Assembly (NCBI GenBank): GCA_020744225.1
Contig: JAGMWG010000021.1
Span: 1 to 64,000, forward strand
Source of the DNA: Paraphoma chrysanthemicola
Taxonomy: Eukaryota > Ascomycota > Dothideomycetes > Pleosporales > Phaeosphaeriaceae
Direction: 5' to 3'
Length of the DNA: 64,000 bases
A program made the translations under genes and the position numbers. This document shows positions 1 through 11,137 of this stretch, piece by piece (positions within the stretch are counted from its first letter, which is position 1; every line of letters begins with the position of its first letter). The notes under the pieces are model-generated. The model saw nothing but the letters and a program-made list of their open reading frames with translations, was not told the origin of the DNA and did no database searches.

Positions 1-69
1 AAAGAGTGCAAGATACGTTGCTTCTTTCTATCTTCTCCCCTCCCCTCTAGTGTGCTTTTCTAAGGTAAG

Positions 70-372
70 TCCAATAGGCAGCCCAGCTTGCCCCTGAATA
101 GGCGCAATATTTGCAGTAGTAGCCAGAAATTAGTGTTGCTAAGAAGTCTAAAGGTGGCGATCCGTCAGGAAGTAGAACTACATCGCTATCAATTTGCGAG
201 ACAGGGAGATTCTAGTATTTAGCCACGATAGCCTTACATGAGCGGCCTAGAATATCATAATAGTCTCGGAGGTAGTTATGCAAGGTCTTGAGTAGGATTA
301 CGCTCTTACAGAGGCGGCAGAGTAGGTGTCCATATTGCGAGAGGTAGGTAATAATATCAGGCAGGAAAGATG
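70..372 (-). pseudogene. RIP-degraded relic of an OrsD-like (DUF3505) C2H2 zinc-finger protein
   Basis: Read on the minus strand, one frame stays open for about 100 codons except for a single TAG at 212-214, where CAG would fit. It holds two CxxC-type motifs (LLCRLCKS near the start, GYYCKYCAY near the end) joined by a hydrophilic stretch with VLLPDGSPPLDFL. This order matches OrsD/DUF3505 proteins, where a first C2H2-like finger is followed by a proline-rich linker and a second CRYC finger. Tyr stands where the family has His, as C-to-T mutation would give. The family call is from memory of its pattern and is moderate; that the piece is decayed is clear. Confidence 0.45.
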
Positions 373-1364
373 TATCGACCTGGTAGTTGCACGTTAGAAA
401 AGGAAAACGTAATTAGGCACCCAAACCAGAATAGCTCTACCTTAGTTGTCTCTAGATCGCCAGTGTATACAGTCCAAGAGTATCGCATAGCGGCTGCAGA
501 GCAGTAGGAATCGACTATACGTTATTGCGTCGTCAGGTAATGAGATGATAGCTTAAGCAAAGTGAAGGCGGATGTGACGAGGGAATAATCGAGACTTATC
601 GTCAATCTCGTTTATTTCGCTTGCACGGTTGGCGCTACGCCTCTACTTTAATCATTTCCTCTGCAGCAGTGGAGTGAAACCTTTCAGCTTTGAGGCTTCA
701 TTCATACATGGTTAATTCTACCTAACATAGACATCTTCCTATAGAGATCTCCTCAAAGTTTACCTTCTCTAGAGATAGCGCGGCTTAAAACAATATGTTG
801 GGTAATCTTGTTGTTGCTTTAGTGCTTGTGATGATGATCGTAGTGCATTGACCATAACACTAGCCTCAAAGCAGTCAGCTTCAGGGGCTGAACTGGATCT
901 AAGGCCAAAAGTAGCGAAAATGGGGTGCTGGTTCAGGAATCAGGCCTGTGTTGGAGTGGTCGCATGGATGTAGGCTACGAAAAAATTGTTAATAGTTAGT
1001 GCTTAACAGCAAGACTGCAAATTATAGTACTTAGTGATACTAGCTTCGCCTGCTTAACTACTGCTTAACTGCTCCTGCTGTCTTATTAAGATTGCTAACC
1101 TTAGTAATAGCCTTTAGATGCACTAGCAACGGATGGTTACAGTAAATGCGCCTCGCTTCAGCGTGTTAACGTTCTTAGTGCTTACTTACAGCACCGCTAG
1201 GTACTAGATTTTGTGTCGCTGCGTCTTGCTTATGCCACCTAGGCCGTGCACGACTACTGTCTTATGAGACCCGTTGTGCTAAAGCTCTCTATGGATAGCG
1301 TCGAGCTCCTCGCTCTGACTGACGAAGTAGTCAACGTGCGACACCTCTGGCACGCTGGACTGGA
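373..1364. other. Degenerate repeat-derived DNA without a gene
   Basis: No open frame of useful length. Runs of TAG, CTA and TTA and few CA or TG steps suggest RIP-mutated repeat, probably continuous with the zinc-finger relic to the left. Confidence 0.5.
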
Positions 1365-1960
1365 CTAAGAACATCTTGTTATCACCACACGTCCACTGAC
1401 ATGCTTACACCCACCAATTATATCGCCCGCTCTTGCAGCCATCATCTGCAGATGGCCTGACAGTTTCTTGCATCTAAAGTTTGACCTCGACTCAAACTTG
1501 ACTATGTTGGTGTAGTTGGCGTTTGTCGCGATCGACTCGCCGTCTGCAACACCTGGGACTACAGCGGACGCTCGAGGAACGACCTGGCTGCCGCCTTGGC
1601 GCGGCGTGCCCAAGAACACGATGCCGTACGTCGTCGACAGCTGGAACGAGTGGTGCTCTTCGAGGGCGCCTCGTCGGTCCGCATCGGAGTGGATGAGCTT
1701 ACGCTTTTCACGAGAGTCCTGCGTAGGCTTTGCGCCACGAAGATGATGGGTCGTTGTTGGTCTGCTTAGCCCTCAGTCCCTACCTGCGTGACCTCCCTCT
1801 CCAAGCAAAGGTCCGAGGCCAGCGTTCGTGCATAGTCGAACAGGTACTGGCGCATTGGGCAGGTCGCTCAGCCAAACGACGCCATTGTCAGCCATCCATT
1901 AGGCCGGGACATCGATCAGCCTTGATATTATGAAGCCATTGCTCGGAAGTGTGGCATCAA
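1365..1960 (-). pseudogene. Frameshifted relic of a STAND-type serine esterase (alpha/beta hydrolase) domain
   Basis: On the minus strand, pieces in different frames line up in the order of the lipase-like N-terminal domain of many fungal NACHT/NB-ARC proteins: NGVVWLSDLPNA, QYLFDYARTLASDL, RPIIFVAQSL (in place of the usual nucleophile elbow IFVAHSLGG, so the Ser neighbourhood is altered), then STTYGIVFLGTPRQGG and ANYTNIVKFES. At least two frame changes and stops separate them, and no NTPase domain follows. What is seen is the order of motifs; the family assignment rests on knowledge of such STAND proteins. It is a dead gene fragment. Confidence 0.6.
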
Positions 1961-3489
1961 GCTAACTCCGTACAAGACCGAGGGTTGACCATAGTCCACA
2001 TATGTCTCTTCATTCCGTCTTACATGCCTATCTTGTTACCGAATGGAGGGGAAGATGCAGCCACGAGTCGCATCGGTGATTTTGGTTGCAAGGATTCTTG
2101 AAAGTGGGCCAAATTACGCGAACTGCCTATCAAAATGCCTTATTTGGTATAGCTTGGTGCTGACAAAAGAGCTTCGCACCAGGGTCTCGAACGTCACATC
2201 GGCGCCTCGACCACCCTTTGACTTTGCGTGAAATCTTGCCTTATTGATTATAGTGGGGATCACTTATCGACCAGGAGTCCAAGACAAAGATGTGGCCTCC
2301 CATTGACTGATCGACTTGCCGGAGGCGACTTCGGTGTGTGGTTACACGGAACGCTTTCTTCCAGTACGACGCCTTACGAGCGAAATCTGGGGCCCCAGAC
2401 GGAGCAATTATGCCTCTCATCTTACCAAAAACAGAACTTCCAGCGAAGTCTTCTCAGTCAACTTTGGTTTCGCCTCACTCATCGCCGCCACGGTATAAGC
2501 GCCTGCACAACACACCAAAGAACATCTAACTTACTATCATTCTCTCCGTTCCAGACCCGAAACCGTTTCTAGCTCAACATTGCGGCGTTCGCTGTACGTT
2601 CAGGCTCTGACATCAAGTGAATCCTCCAGCGTTCGAGCAGTACTCCAAGCACAACCGACAAAAACACCAGCCGCACCACGGCATCGCTCTGCGACCAGGT
2701 GTTCAAGTCAGTCTAATCGTGTTTGCATAGTTACTAGCTTGATCGAAGTTGAGATCGTTGGAACTGCTCAATCCCAGGATCCAGCTAGCATTCCTTCCAG
2801 CAGACAACTATCGACAGCCTCGAAGAATGCCTCTTTGCATCTGCCGGCTGGTTATTTACTACAATTTAGGCGTGTTAAAGTAGCCACTGGCATACCGGCC
2901 CGTTCTCATGCTGTCCTACCGGGTAGCCCTCGTTCACCAACGTTCCTTCATCTTCTGCCTCGACTCTAGCCCATTGTACAGCTCCCGCCGCTTGTTAGTC
3001 GAGCATCATGGTGACCAGTGCACTTCGAACTTGCGTCATTCTGTGCTCACCTCGATTAGAGAAAAGCTCATCAGCACATGAATGCGGTCGGTCGAGTCAA
3101 TCGCACAATTATGTCTCAACTATTCTCGTTGTGAAGAGCTAGATCGAGAGTCCTCTGTCGACCGAGAGGTCTCCTAAGCGACATTAGGCAAGCAGGCATC
3201 AACATCTTCGTAGTGTGTTTGTGTGAAGCTGGAGGTGCTGCAATGACAGGTACAATAACGGTATTGCGCAAAATAGCGGTTACCTTTTGCCCGAAACTCG
3301 GAAGTGAATAGTTGATGAAAATCTTGCGAGAGGACTTGGCGTGTGGTGTCGCTCTAGACTACGGCACTGACATATGTATCTTGATATTCCATCGTTTTTT
3401 TGGTCTCGGCACAGCAAAGGAACACATAGTTGACTGACGCATGTAATACGATTCTGTGTATTTCCATTATGAATCATACAATTCATTCT
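1961..3489. other. Intergenic, no supported gene
   Basis: Several frames of 60-130 codons occur on the plus strand (for example 2580-2969) but none shows a recognisable domain, signal peptide or convincing splice structure. Confidence 0.4.
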
Positions 3490-4574
3490 TTAAGAAGTTC
3501 TTCCCAGACCTAGTGCTTTCGCTTCCTCTCTAACCAGACTTTTGATTTCAGCGGAAAGTGCGGGGCTTCGAGGAACCCAGGCTAGAATTTCTCTGGCTCG
3601 AATAGCCTTACACACGGAGTTGGTACCCCAGAAGATCGATGCATAAGGCCAAATCTGATCGGCATCGGTCCAGGGAACTGATTCATCTTCAGTATTTTGC
3701 AGATATCCCTGGTCATATGCCTCTTTAATGATCCAACCAGAAACGTCGCCCCACGAGATGAGACCATTTTCTGCGAAATAGAAACCCTCAACACCCCAGC
3801 TCGCCTTCCAGTATCCGTTGGCCGCATCCTCAACAAGCTTCAGGAAGAGTTGTGAGAGATCATGTATGTGCACTACAGCCCACTGATTCTGGCCATCTTC
3901 AACATGAAAACCGGTCCCTCTCTTTAATATATGCGAAGTTAGTTCGGGCACCTGGATACTCCTCTGGTTTCCCGGACCGCGTCCACGGCCGTGGATTGTC
4001 GGTGGGCAGACGATCGCAGTCTTCGCAAAAGTTGACACATCTTTGCCCAGGTTAAGAATAGTCATGTCGACGTCCTTGTGGGGTGCGCTTTCGTCGATGG
4101 AAATAATATCTTGGATGCCTTCCCAGTCATTATATACTGTATCGCTCTTCACCCCAAATTTGTTTTGCTCTAGGTCATCGAAGCAGAGCAAATCCGAGCC
4201 TGACAAGTGAATGACAGCGGTCATCTTCTTGCTTATGCTGTTCTGTCGGACTCCTTGAGCAATGGCCTGTACCGAGGCCAAATGTTCACAATTTGCTAGA
4301 TGGCAAACAATATCTGCGTTTTTGGATTCCTCCGCGAGAAGTTCAGAGTTGTCCAGGCTTCCATGCACCAATCGTATGGAAGGATAGAGCTTGCCCAGTA
4401 ATTCCGCACTCTCAGTACTGCGAACCAGACAAGATATCTCATATTCTGGATGAGCTTTAATAATAGTATACAGCACGTCGCCGCCAATGTAGCCTGTGCC
4501 ACCGGTTCTGAAACAGGTTAGGGCTAGTCCGGAGAATGTAAGGATGGATGGACAAACAAAAACAGTTTGAGCAT
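3490..4574 (-). CDS. NAD(P)-dependent epimerase/dehydratase (extended SDR)
   Basis: Predicted 344-residue cytosolic oxidoreductase of the atypical/extended short-chain dehydrogenase type. Two exons fit: a 17-nt first exon (4558-4574) and 3490-4507, joined across a 50-bp intron with GTTTGT donor, CTAAC branch and CAG acceptor. The join creates the N-terminal Rossmann motif LTGGTGYIGGD (residues 6-16), which is missing from the long open frame alone and therefore decides the start. Further features are a second strand with LVRS (about 33-36), a DIVCHLAN segment and a substrate-proximal VVHIHDLSQLFLKL stretch typical of the family. Substrate unknown. It is transcribed away from the amidase gene. 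Confidence 0.8.
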
Positions 4575-5772
4575 AATGTTATGCTAATCTCAAATGTCGT
4601 TGGGTCTTTCAGCTCGAGGAATGCGTTGGTTCTTTTCGAATGATGGCTTCACTCGCCTTTATTTCATACATCCAATTTCAAAGCATCGTGCCGGGATTGA
4701 AGTTTGTAATCAATACACTTGCCCAGTTTGGGAGGTATTCCGAGGTGAAGAGTTGAGCAATGCGGAAAGTCCGTATGTCCCGAGGTCAAAGCGTGGTGGG
4801 GTTAGCTGTATCCACCCCTGCTGTAAAGTCGAGTATCAGCTGTGATTATTCATTAAGTAACTAATTGCTTAGTTTACTGACCTGAAATGGGAGCCTATTT
4901 GCGGATGAGTGGCGTACTCTGTCTTACGAACTAACCACTTTTCACAGGGAGCTGCGCAGCGCCTCACCGCGGCTACCGCATCACACAGCCTGCATCGATC
5001 GTTTTCGCGCCACACCCCAGCGAGCGGCGGACGTTAAGGTAAGAAACAATGCGCAATTGACCAGCGTAATCTTCGTTCGATGCGCGCGCACTGTTTGGTG
5101 GTGCATGCTATGTACCTGCCGTTGCGGCTTCAACTTCGCGTCATGTGCATGGCTTGCTCAATGTTCTCAACTCACTTTTTGCCCTTGCATCTCAACCTGA
5201 ACCTTCTATCCTCTATATGTTGAAATGGCCGAATCAATTGAGTTGACAGCACCGAACGGCACCAAATGGAGGCAACCTACTGGTAAACATATTAACCCTA
5301 CTCACGGCCCGTGAAACCCCAACCTAACCTATACCCACTAGTGGGTACCCCGAAGCCATTTACAAGCCTAGTCGCGAGTCGATACTGTAACGAAGGACTA
5401 AGTGTGGAGGAGCAAAACGAAGCACTAGCCTGAACATGGCAATTGCATGGGCATGATGAAGCACTAGCCCAAATATGGCAATTTCATGGGCGTGATGAAG
5501 CACTAGCCCAAATATGGCAATTTCATGGGCATGATGAAGCACTAGATTAGGACAAAGCGTCAGGATTTAGAGCTCACACCAGGTTGCCAAGCCAGCCTAT
5601 CTTCCCCGCATTGTTAACAACCTCGGGACTACTAACTAATCCAGCTTGAGTTGGCTGTTTGTAGGAGCTTATTAGTGTGCTTGCCTTCCCTATGCTTCTC
5701 TATACACCTGTACACGGCTTGGACGTTCAAGGCCACGACTGTAACTAGTTTCGATCTTATTATTCCTTAAAC
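4575..5772. other. Divergent intergenic region with a tandem repeat
   Basis: Spacer between the epimerase and amidase genes, so it should hold both promoters. It contains the 39-bp tandem repeat listed separately; no gene is supported. Confidence 0.5.
5419..5545. repeat. 39-bp tandem repeat, 3.25 copies
   Basis: Units begin at 5419, 5458 and 5497 with a 10-base partial copy at 5536. Units 2 and 3 differ at one base; unit 1 differs at a few. The unit is a multiple of three, so on the minus strand a 13-residue repeat (LHHAHEIAIFGLV) stays open, but no gene context supports translation. Confidence 0.9.
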
Positions 5773-7675
5773 ATGAATTCTTCAACCTGGCAAGACAGAG
5801 TTGCTGAGAAGCAAAAGTCGTCCTTTGATAAAATACCATCAGCATGGCGACTACCAGCAGCCATCATGGATACGCTGCAGACCCCGCTAGCGGAAAAGCC
5901 AAACCGTATACTGCAAATGGATATTCCACGGAAGTCTGCCATTTTGACCGAAAAAGAGTTGGATATTACAGAGAAGTATTCTGTTGAGCAGCTGCTGAAG
6001 AAGCTAAGAGATGGCGAATTTACGGCGCTTGAGGTGACCGTGGCATTTTCGAAGAGGGCTGCGTTAGCACAGCAATTGGTATGTTGCAAGCTTCGTTTGT
6101 CGATACAGGCTTTGAAAAGCCTAGAAATACTAAGAGGCTGATGCGATTCCTAGCTCTCGTGTCTCACTGAGACTTACTTCCCAGAGGCGCAAGAACGCGC
6201 CCGCTTCCTTGACAGCGAGCGAGCGCAGGGTCGAGTGGTGGGGCCTCTCCACGGTTTGCCTATCAGTATTAAGGACTCATTCCATATTCGCGGCAGCGAT
6301 TCAACGATCGGCTGCGTAGCGCACCTTGGGAGACTTTCTGAGACGAACTCGCCTCTTGTGGATATTCTCGTTGAGCTTGGGGCTGTTGTCTATGTGAAGA
6401 CGAACGTGCCTCAGACTATGATTTCTACTGACTCGCACAACAACATCTTTGGGCGGACATTGAATCCGCACAACACGTCGCTGAATGTGGGCGGCTCCTC
6501 TGGTGGCGAAGCCGCGCTCATTGCATTCAGAGGGTCGCTTCTTGGTGTTGGAACGGATATGGGAGGTAAGCTCGTTGTCCATCTAATAAGTCATTCATTG
6601 AACCAAAAATCTACCAGGTTCAATCCGCACTCCCTCTCTATGCTGTGGCACCTACGGTTTTAAGCCAACTGGCTCTCGCGTCCCAGACAGTGGGCAAACT
6701 GGCGGAGTACTACCGGAAACGGCATTCTTCACTTGTTGTGCTGGGCCGCTTGCGGTCGACATTTATGCGATAGCCATCTTCGTGCGTACTGTGTTCTCAG
6801 TACGTCCAGCGCTGTATGATACTGCTGCACTCGATATTCCCTGGCGAGAACTACCTAGCCTTAAGACAAGTTCAAAGCTCAGACTTGGGTTGCTTGCTGA
6901 GGATCCAGCCTTCCCGCTGCATCCACCGGTAAGAAGGGCTCTTGCAAATGCTGTGAAGGTATTGCAAGAGCAGGGTCACGAGATCATCCCCATACCAGCT
7001 GCGCGCGCCCGCGTTGCTGATGTTACAGCGCTTGGGTGGAGCTACTTCCAACTTGCCGGCAAGGCAGGCTCCGCGATGATCGCAGAGAGCGGTGAGCCGG
7101 TCATACCCTCAATACTTAAACAAGCAGAGATCGGTTCTCGCCTCAACCTCGACTTTCTCGCTGATACTGTAGGTCTGGAAGGCGTGCCGAAGGTGCTGGC
7201 ACTTAACAGAAAGAGAGTGGCGATCGCCGAACATTGGAGGGCAATCTGGAAGGAAGAACAATTGGATGCCGTCGTAGGGCCAGCGGCGCAGAACACAGCG
7301 GTCAGACACGACACCTATGGGTTACCGCCTTATTCAATATTCTTAAACGTGCTTGATGTGAGTCCTCCAGTGCAATAACTAATGATGGTGTAAGGTGTAG
7401 TGACTGACTTTGCATAGTATCCCGCCTGCATTATACCTTATGGCCAATCTTCGAGCAAGCTAGACCCCGAGCCTTTTAGAATCGGTCCTGGTCAAATTGG
7501 GTCGGACTGTAAGTCGAATGCCTGAATGTGGTAAATCCTCGCTAACATTTCAACAGACGAACCTGAATTCCTCGATGGGGCGCCAACTGCGATACAAGTC
7601 TTCACAAATAGGATGCGCGACGAGGAATGCCTACAGGTGGCTACGGCCATCGATGTGTGCTTGGGAGAGGCGTAA
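5773..7675 (+). CDS. Amidase (amidase-signature family)
   Basis: Predicted 555-residue cytosolic amidase hydrolysing carboxamides to acid and ammonia, the usual length of fungal acetamidase-like enzymes. Five exons fit in phase: 5773-6078, 6154-6565, 6618-7357, 7418-7508, 7557-7675. The catalytic triad is visible: Lys in PISIKDSF, cis-Ser in GGSSGGEAAL, and the nucleophile Ser in GTDMGGSIR, which is split by the second intron. The end of the protein (EPEFLDGAPTAIQVF and on) carries the conserved C-terminal region. The substrate cannot be told. All introns have GT/AG ends and no lesion is seen, so the gene looks functional. Confidence 0.9.
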
Positions 7676-8149
7676 GATTCGAGTTCGAGCGGTCGCTTGC
7701 AGCCACGACATTGCTAAGAGCACAACTCCTAATCTACCGCACTTATCGCCGGTAGTAGACGTCTCTTCCGCAGAAACATACAGAATCATTTTCAACGTGT
7801 AATGAGAACTCTCGCTGGACCGGCTTGGTCTCCATTCGCATACTTTTCATCCCACGTCGTCCTTGCTAAATTGACCTAAACAATCAGGTTGCGTCGCAGT
7901 CTCCATGCGATTGTTTTGGTGTGGGAGACGTATCGAGAGTGGTGAAACTGGATGATGGGTAAGTATGGAGCGGTGGCAGGAATCACACGCACATCGAAGC
8001 GGCCGTTTTGGGAGAGCGCTCAAGCCACCCCACAATTTCCGCTGGCGGCCGAGTGCCACCTGTACAGCGCAGAACGCCGAGGCGGTCCCGTCGGTGAGGC
8101 GATCACCTCAAACACCGCAACGCGTAACTTGTACGTACTTTCACACGCA
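7676..8149. other. Upstream remains of the GH36 pseudogene
   Basis: No intact gene. Open stretches on the plus strand from about 7950 lead into the recognisable GH36 part and may be its decayed N-terminal half, but I cannot align them. Confidence 0.3.
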
Positions 8150-8935
8150 ACAACTCAACAAAAATGGCAACATCATCGTGAAAGTGCGAAATGACTTGCC
8201 TTTGCCTGTGGAAGCACAAGTTGTCATAGCGAGCGGGAGAAGCCTTGAAGAATATATCGCCTCAGCTATTGGCACTGTCAAGTCCAGACTTCATGAAAGC
8301 ATCATTGAGCCGGACAACAATAAGGAGGACCTCACTGATTGGTACGATGGTTTTGTATACTGCATTTGGAATGGTGTCGGTAGAGAGCTCAACGAGAAAA
8401 AGATCTTAGAGACACTAAGCGGACTCACTGATTAAGGAATACATGTGGCCAACCTCATCATTGATGACAATTGGCAGTCTCTGGATACAAAGATTCGTCT
8501 TAACCGTTCGAGTACTAATGGACCGACTTCGAGGCAAACAAGGAGAATTTTTCGCAAGGCTTGCGACATTTCACTAAAAGGATCCGTGAAACGCAACCAC
8601 ATCTCTGTCATATTGCGGTGTGACACGGCACGTCCGGATACTGGGGCGGGATTTCACCAAATGGACACATTGCGAAATGCTATGCAACTGTAACGACGGA
8701 CCGACAAGAGATCGTGTCGTATATAAGCGGCGGAAAGGTCACAACAGTATCGAGTGCAGATGTGGGCCGCATGTACGATGACTTCTACACCTTCCTTGCA
8801 GAATCTGGTATTGACTCGGTCAAGGCGGACAACCAATACTACCTAGATTATGTCTCCCGCGCCAAAGACCGAGAGGCGCTCATTCACAGCTACCAAGATG
8901 GCTCGCTCTCCGCAGCAGCTACGACGATAGCAATG
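8150..8935 (+). pseudogene. Broken raffinose-synthase-like glycosidase (GH36)
   Basis: Family hallmarks appear in order: WYDGFVYCIWNGVG, then NLIIDDNWQSLD, later SGYWGGISPNGHIAK and the nucleophile-region motif GIDSVKADNQYYL, as in fungal GH36 raffinose synthase/alkaline alpha-galactosidase proteins. The reading frame is interrupted by TAA at 8433-8435, by a frame change between about 8485 and 8520, and by TGA where the family has Trp in AVWH. The 3' third of the gene, beyond the SYQD motif, is missing and AT-rich repeat begins within 300 bp. The acid nucleophile region is still readable, so decay is fairly recent. Not a working enzyme. Confidence 0.8.
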
Positions 8936-9219
8936 TATGCTATACAGTATAATCAATATGTCACAATTTATTGCTTGCGCCTTGCTTGGTGTTCGTCCCC
9001 ACTTGAACGCGTCGGAAGGTTCGCGTATGACTCGAAGGCCCTGCACACGTCAACCCTTAGTCATCTCTGCCGATCCCTTATCAACATAACCCTTACCTTA
9101 CAACGCGTCCTCTAGCTACGCTCTGCTACGCAAGTTGGGTTACTGCATATCCTGTTGGTAGTGCAGCTCGATGGCGCGTATAACATATCCGGATTTGGAG
9201 CCAATCCGCCAACGGAACC

Positions 9220-10790
9220 TAAATCTACTTTATTTATAAAGATAATAATCTACCCTAACACCAAATCTTAGTCTTAGATGTGCACGCCGTACGCCTAATA
9301 AAGTATATCACCCTTATAACGGTAGATTTAGCGCCCTAGGATATAGGCTCTATCTCCTCCCAAGCACCGTACCTCCTCTACATCAACCTCTGTCATCCCT
9401 CCGTCTTGTTCTTCAATCACTCTATCTATCACCTCCCTCCCCGCAACGTATATTTCTCCGCTTCGCTTAGATTAGAGTTAGGGTTAGGTTAAGAAGTAGT
9501 TAGAATAAGCTAACGCGCGTTATTAGTAATAAAGTATTATAAAAAACTCTATTAATTAGAATTAAATATAAAATATAAGAGACTATACTTAAGAAGCTAT
9601 TACTTAGATATACTAGTAATTATATTTAATAGAAAGAAGAGCTATATAGACTTTAGGAGATAATATATACGCTAGCGTAGACTCTAAGTACTATAACTAA
9701 TTAGAAGTATCTACTTATTAAGTAGACGCTTATAATTAGCTAGAGCCTCTTAGTGTACTAAGATATTATTAAGAAACTAGTAATTAGACTTTAGCTTATT
9801 ACACTAAGTATAAATAAATTAATATATATTTCTTATTTTCTATTAACTTAACTTATATAGAGAAGTAGTAATCTTTAATATATCTAGGCTAGTAAATGAG
9901 TTTAGAGTACCTACTCGTGAGTATAAGTTAGGTCGTAGTTGCACGGGCTGTAGGTAGAAGTTAGGTTAGGTTGCTACTAGCGTGAGTAGAGGTTAGGTTA
10001 GGTCGCACGGACTATAAGTCGTAGTTAAGTTTAGAGTACCTATATGAGTTACTTTTTTGTTACTTTTTTAACTACGTGCAATTACGCATAACTGTAATAA
10101 AACGCTGTTATAACAAGGCTTTAATAACTAAGACTTATTCTAACCTAGTCCGTGTAACTACAACTATAACTCATAGTCCGTGCGACTACAGCCTAACTAC
10201 TACCTACGCTTAGCGTAAAAAAGGTAGGTATTAAGTTAGAGTTAAGTTAGGGTCTTACGTAATCTAACCTAACTCTAACCTAACTCCTACTCATTTACTA
10301 GTCTAAATATATCTAATAAGGTCTAAAGAAAAGTTTATATAATAGATTTAATACTTACGAGACTTAAGAGAACGTAATATAGAGTATTCTCTTATAAAGC
10401 TAAATTCTAATAAAGTACTACTATTACTAAAATTAGTGTACACGTATACTATAGAATATAACTATATAGAAACCTAGTAAGTAACTTTATAGTATAATAG
10501 AATGTTAGAAGTTAGAGAATAAAATCTAAGCTCTCTAGAGTAGAGCTTAAGAATTTAAACTACTCTTTCTTATAATATTAACTTTTACTACGTACTAGAA
10601 TTTATCTCTACCTATAGCTTTTTTAGAAGTTTATTAAACTATAAGACTAAAAGAAAAATAGTAAGTACTTTTATATATATTATACTCTACTTTATACGCA
10701 CGTACCTTTTGTACTAGATGCTAGTATAGTACTACCTAGCAATACATTATACCTAGGAGTTAGGAATTACACTAGAGGTTAGGACAGGCT
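9220..10790. repeat. AT-rich RIP-mutated block
   Basis: About 1.6 kb composed almost wholly of TA, AG, CT, AA and TT steps, with CA and TG strikingly rare, no open frame and many TAG/TAA triplets. This is the footprint of repeat-induced point mutation of a transposon; the original element cannot be named. Confidence 0.8.
9879..10311. mobile_element. Inverted-repeat-bounded 433-bp element inside the RIP block
   Basis: A 23-base arm at 9879-9901 pairs with its inverted copy at 10289-10311 (both contain CTAGTAAATGAGT; the outer parts differ only by transitions). Inside both ends lie AGGTTAGGTT-type repeats in opposite orientation. The layout suggests a MITE-like insertion or the ends of a small DNA transposon, itself mutated. 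Confidence 0.5.
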
Positions 10791-11137
10791 TGCCCTAAGA
10801 GTGTCTATATGCATACTCGAATGCGACTCGAATAGAACATCTGTAATCATGTGCTCGTTCGCAAACGTAGTGACTAAGTAGTAAGAGGGGTAGGGTCAGA
10901 CTAGAGCAAATCTCGTACAATTCGTAGTACATATGCACGCTCGGGGTTAGCTAGCCGGACGCACGACGTAGCGGGAAGAGAGGCGAGTCCGTGAGCCTAT
11001 CTACGCACTAGATCTCACGGTAGTTAAGTGACGAGTTAGCCTTCCACATGTACGCGATCACGTAACGATGAACACAGTGAACGCGTATCTAGACGACAGG
11101 CCGCGCCGCTCGCCTTCAGGCGCATAGTAGTGCATTT
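10791..11137. other. Intergenic, no gene
   Basis: Base composition returns to normal after the AT-rich block. It is the 3' flank of the aminotransferase gene; nothing else is seen. Confidence 0.4.

Noticed and set aside
9460..9490. TTAGGGTTAGG as a telomere
   Set aside because: Only one TTAGGG unit inside AT-rich repeat; genes continue on both sides, so it is not a chromosome end.
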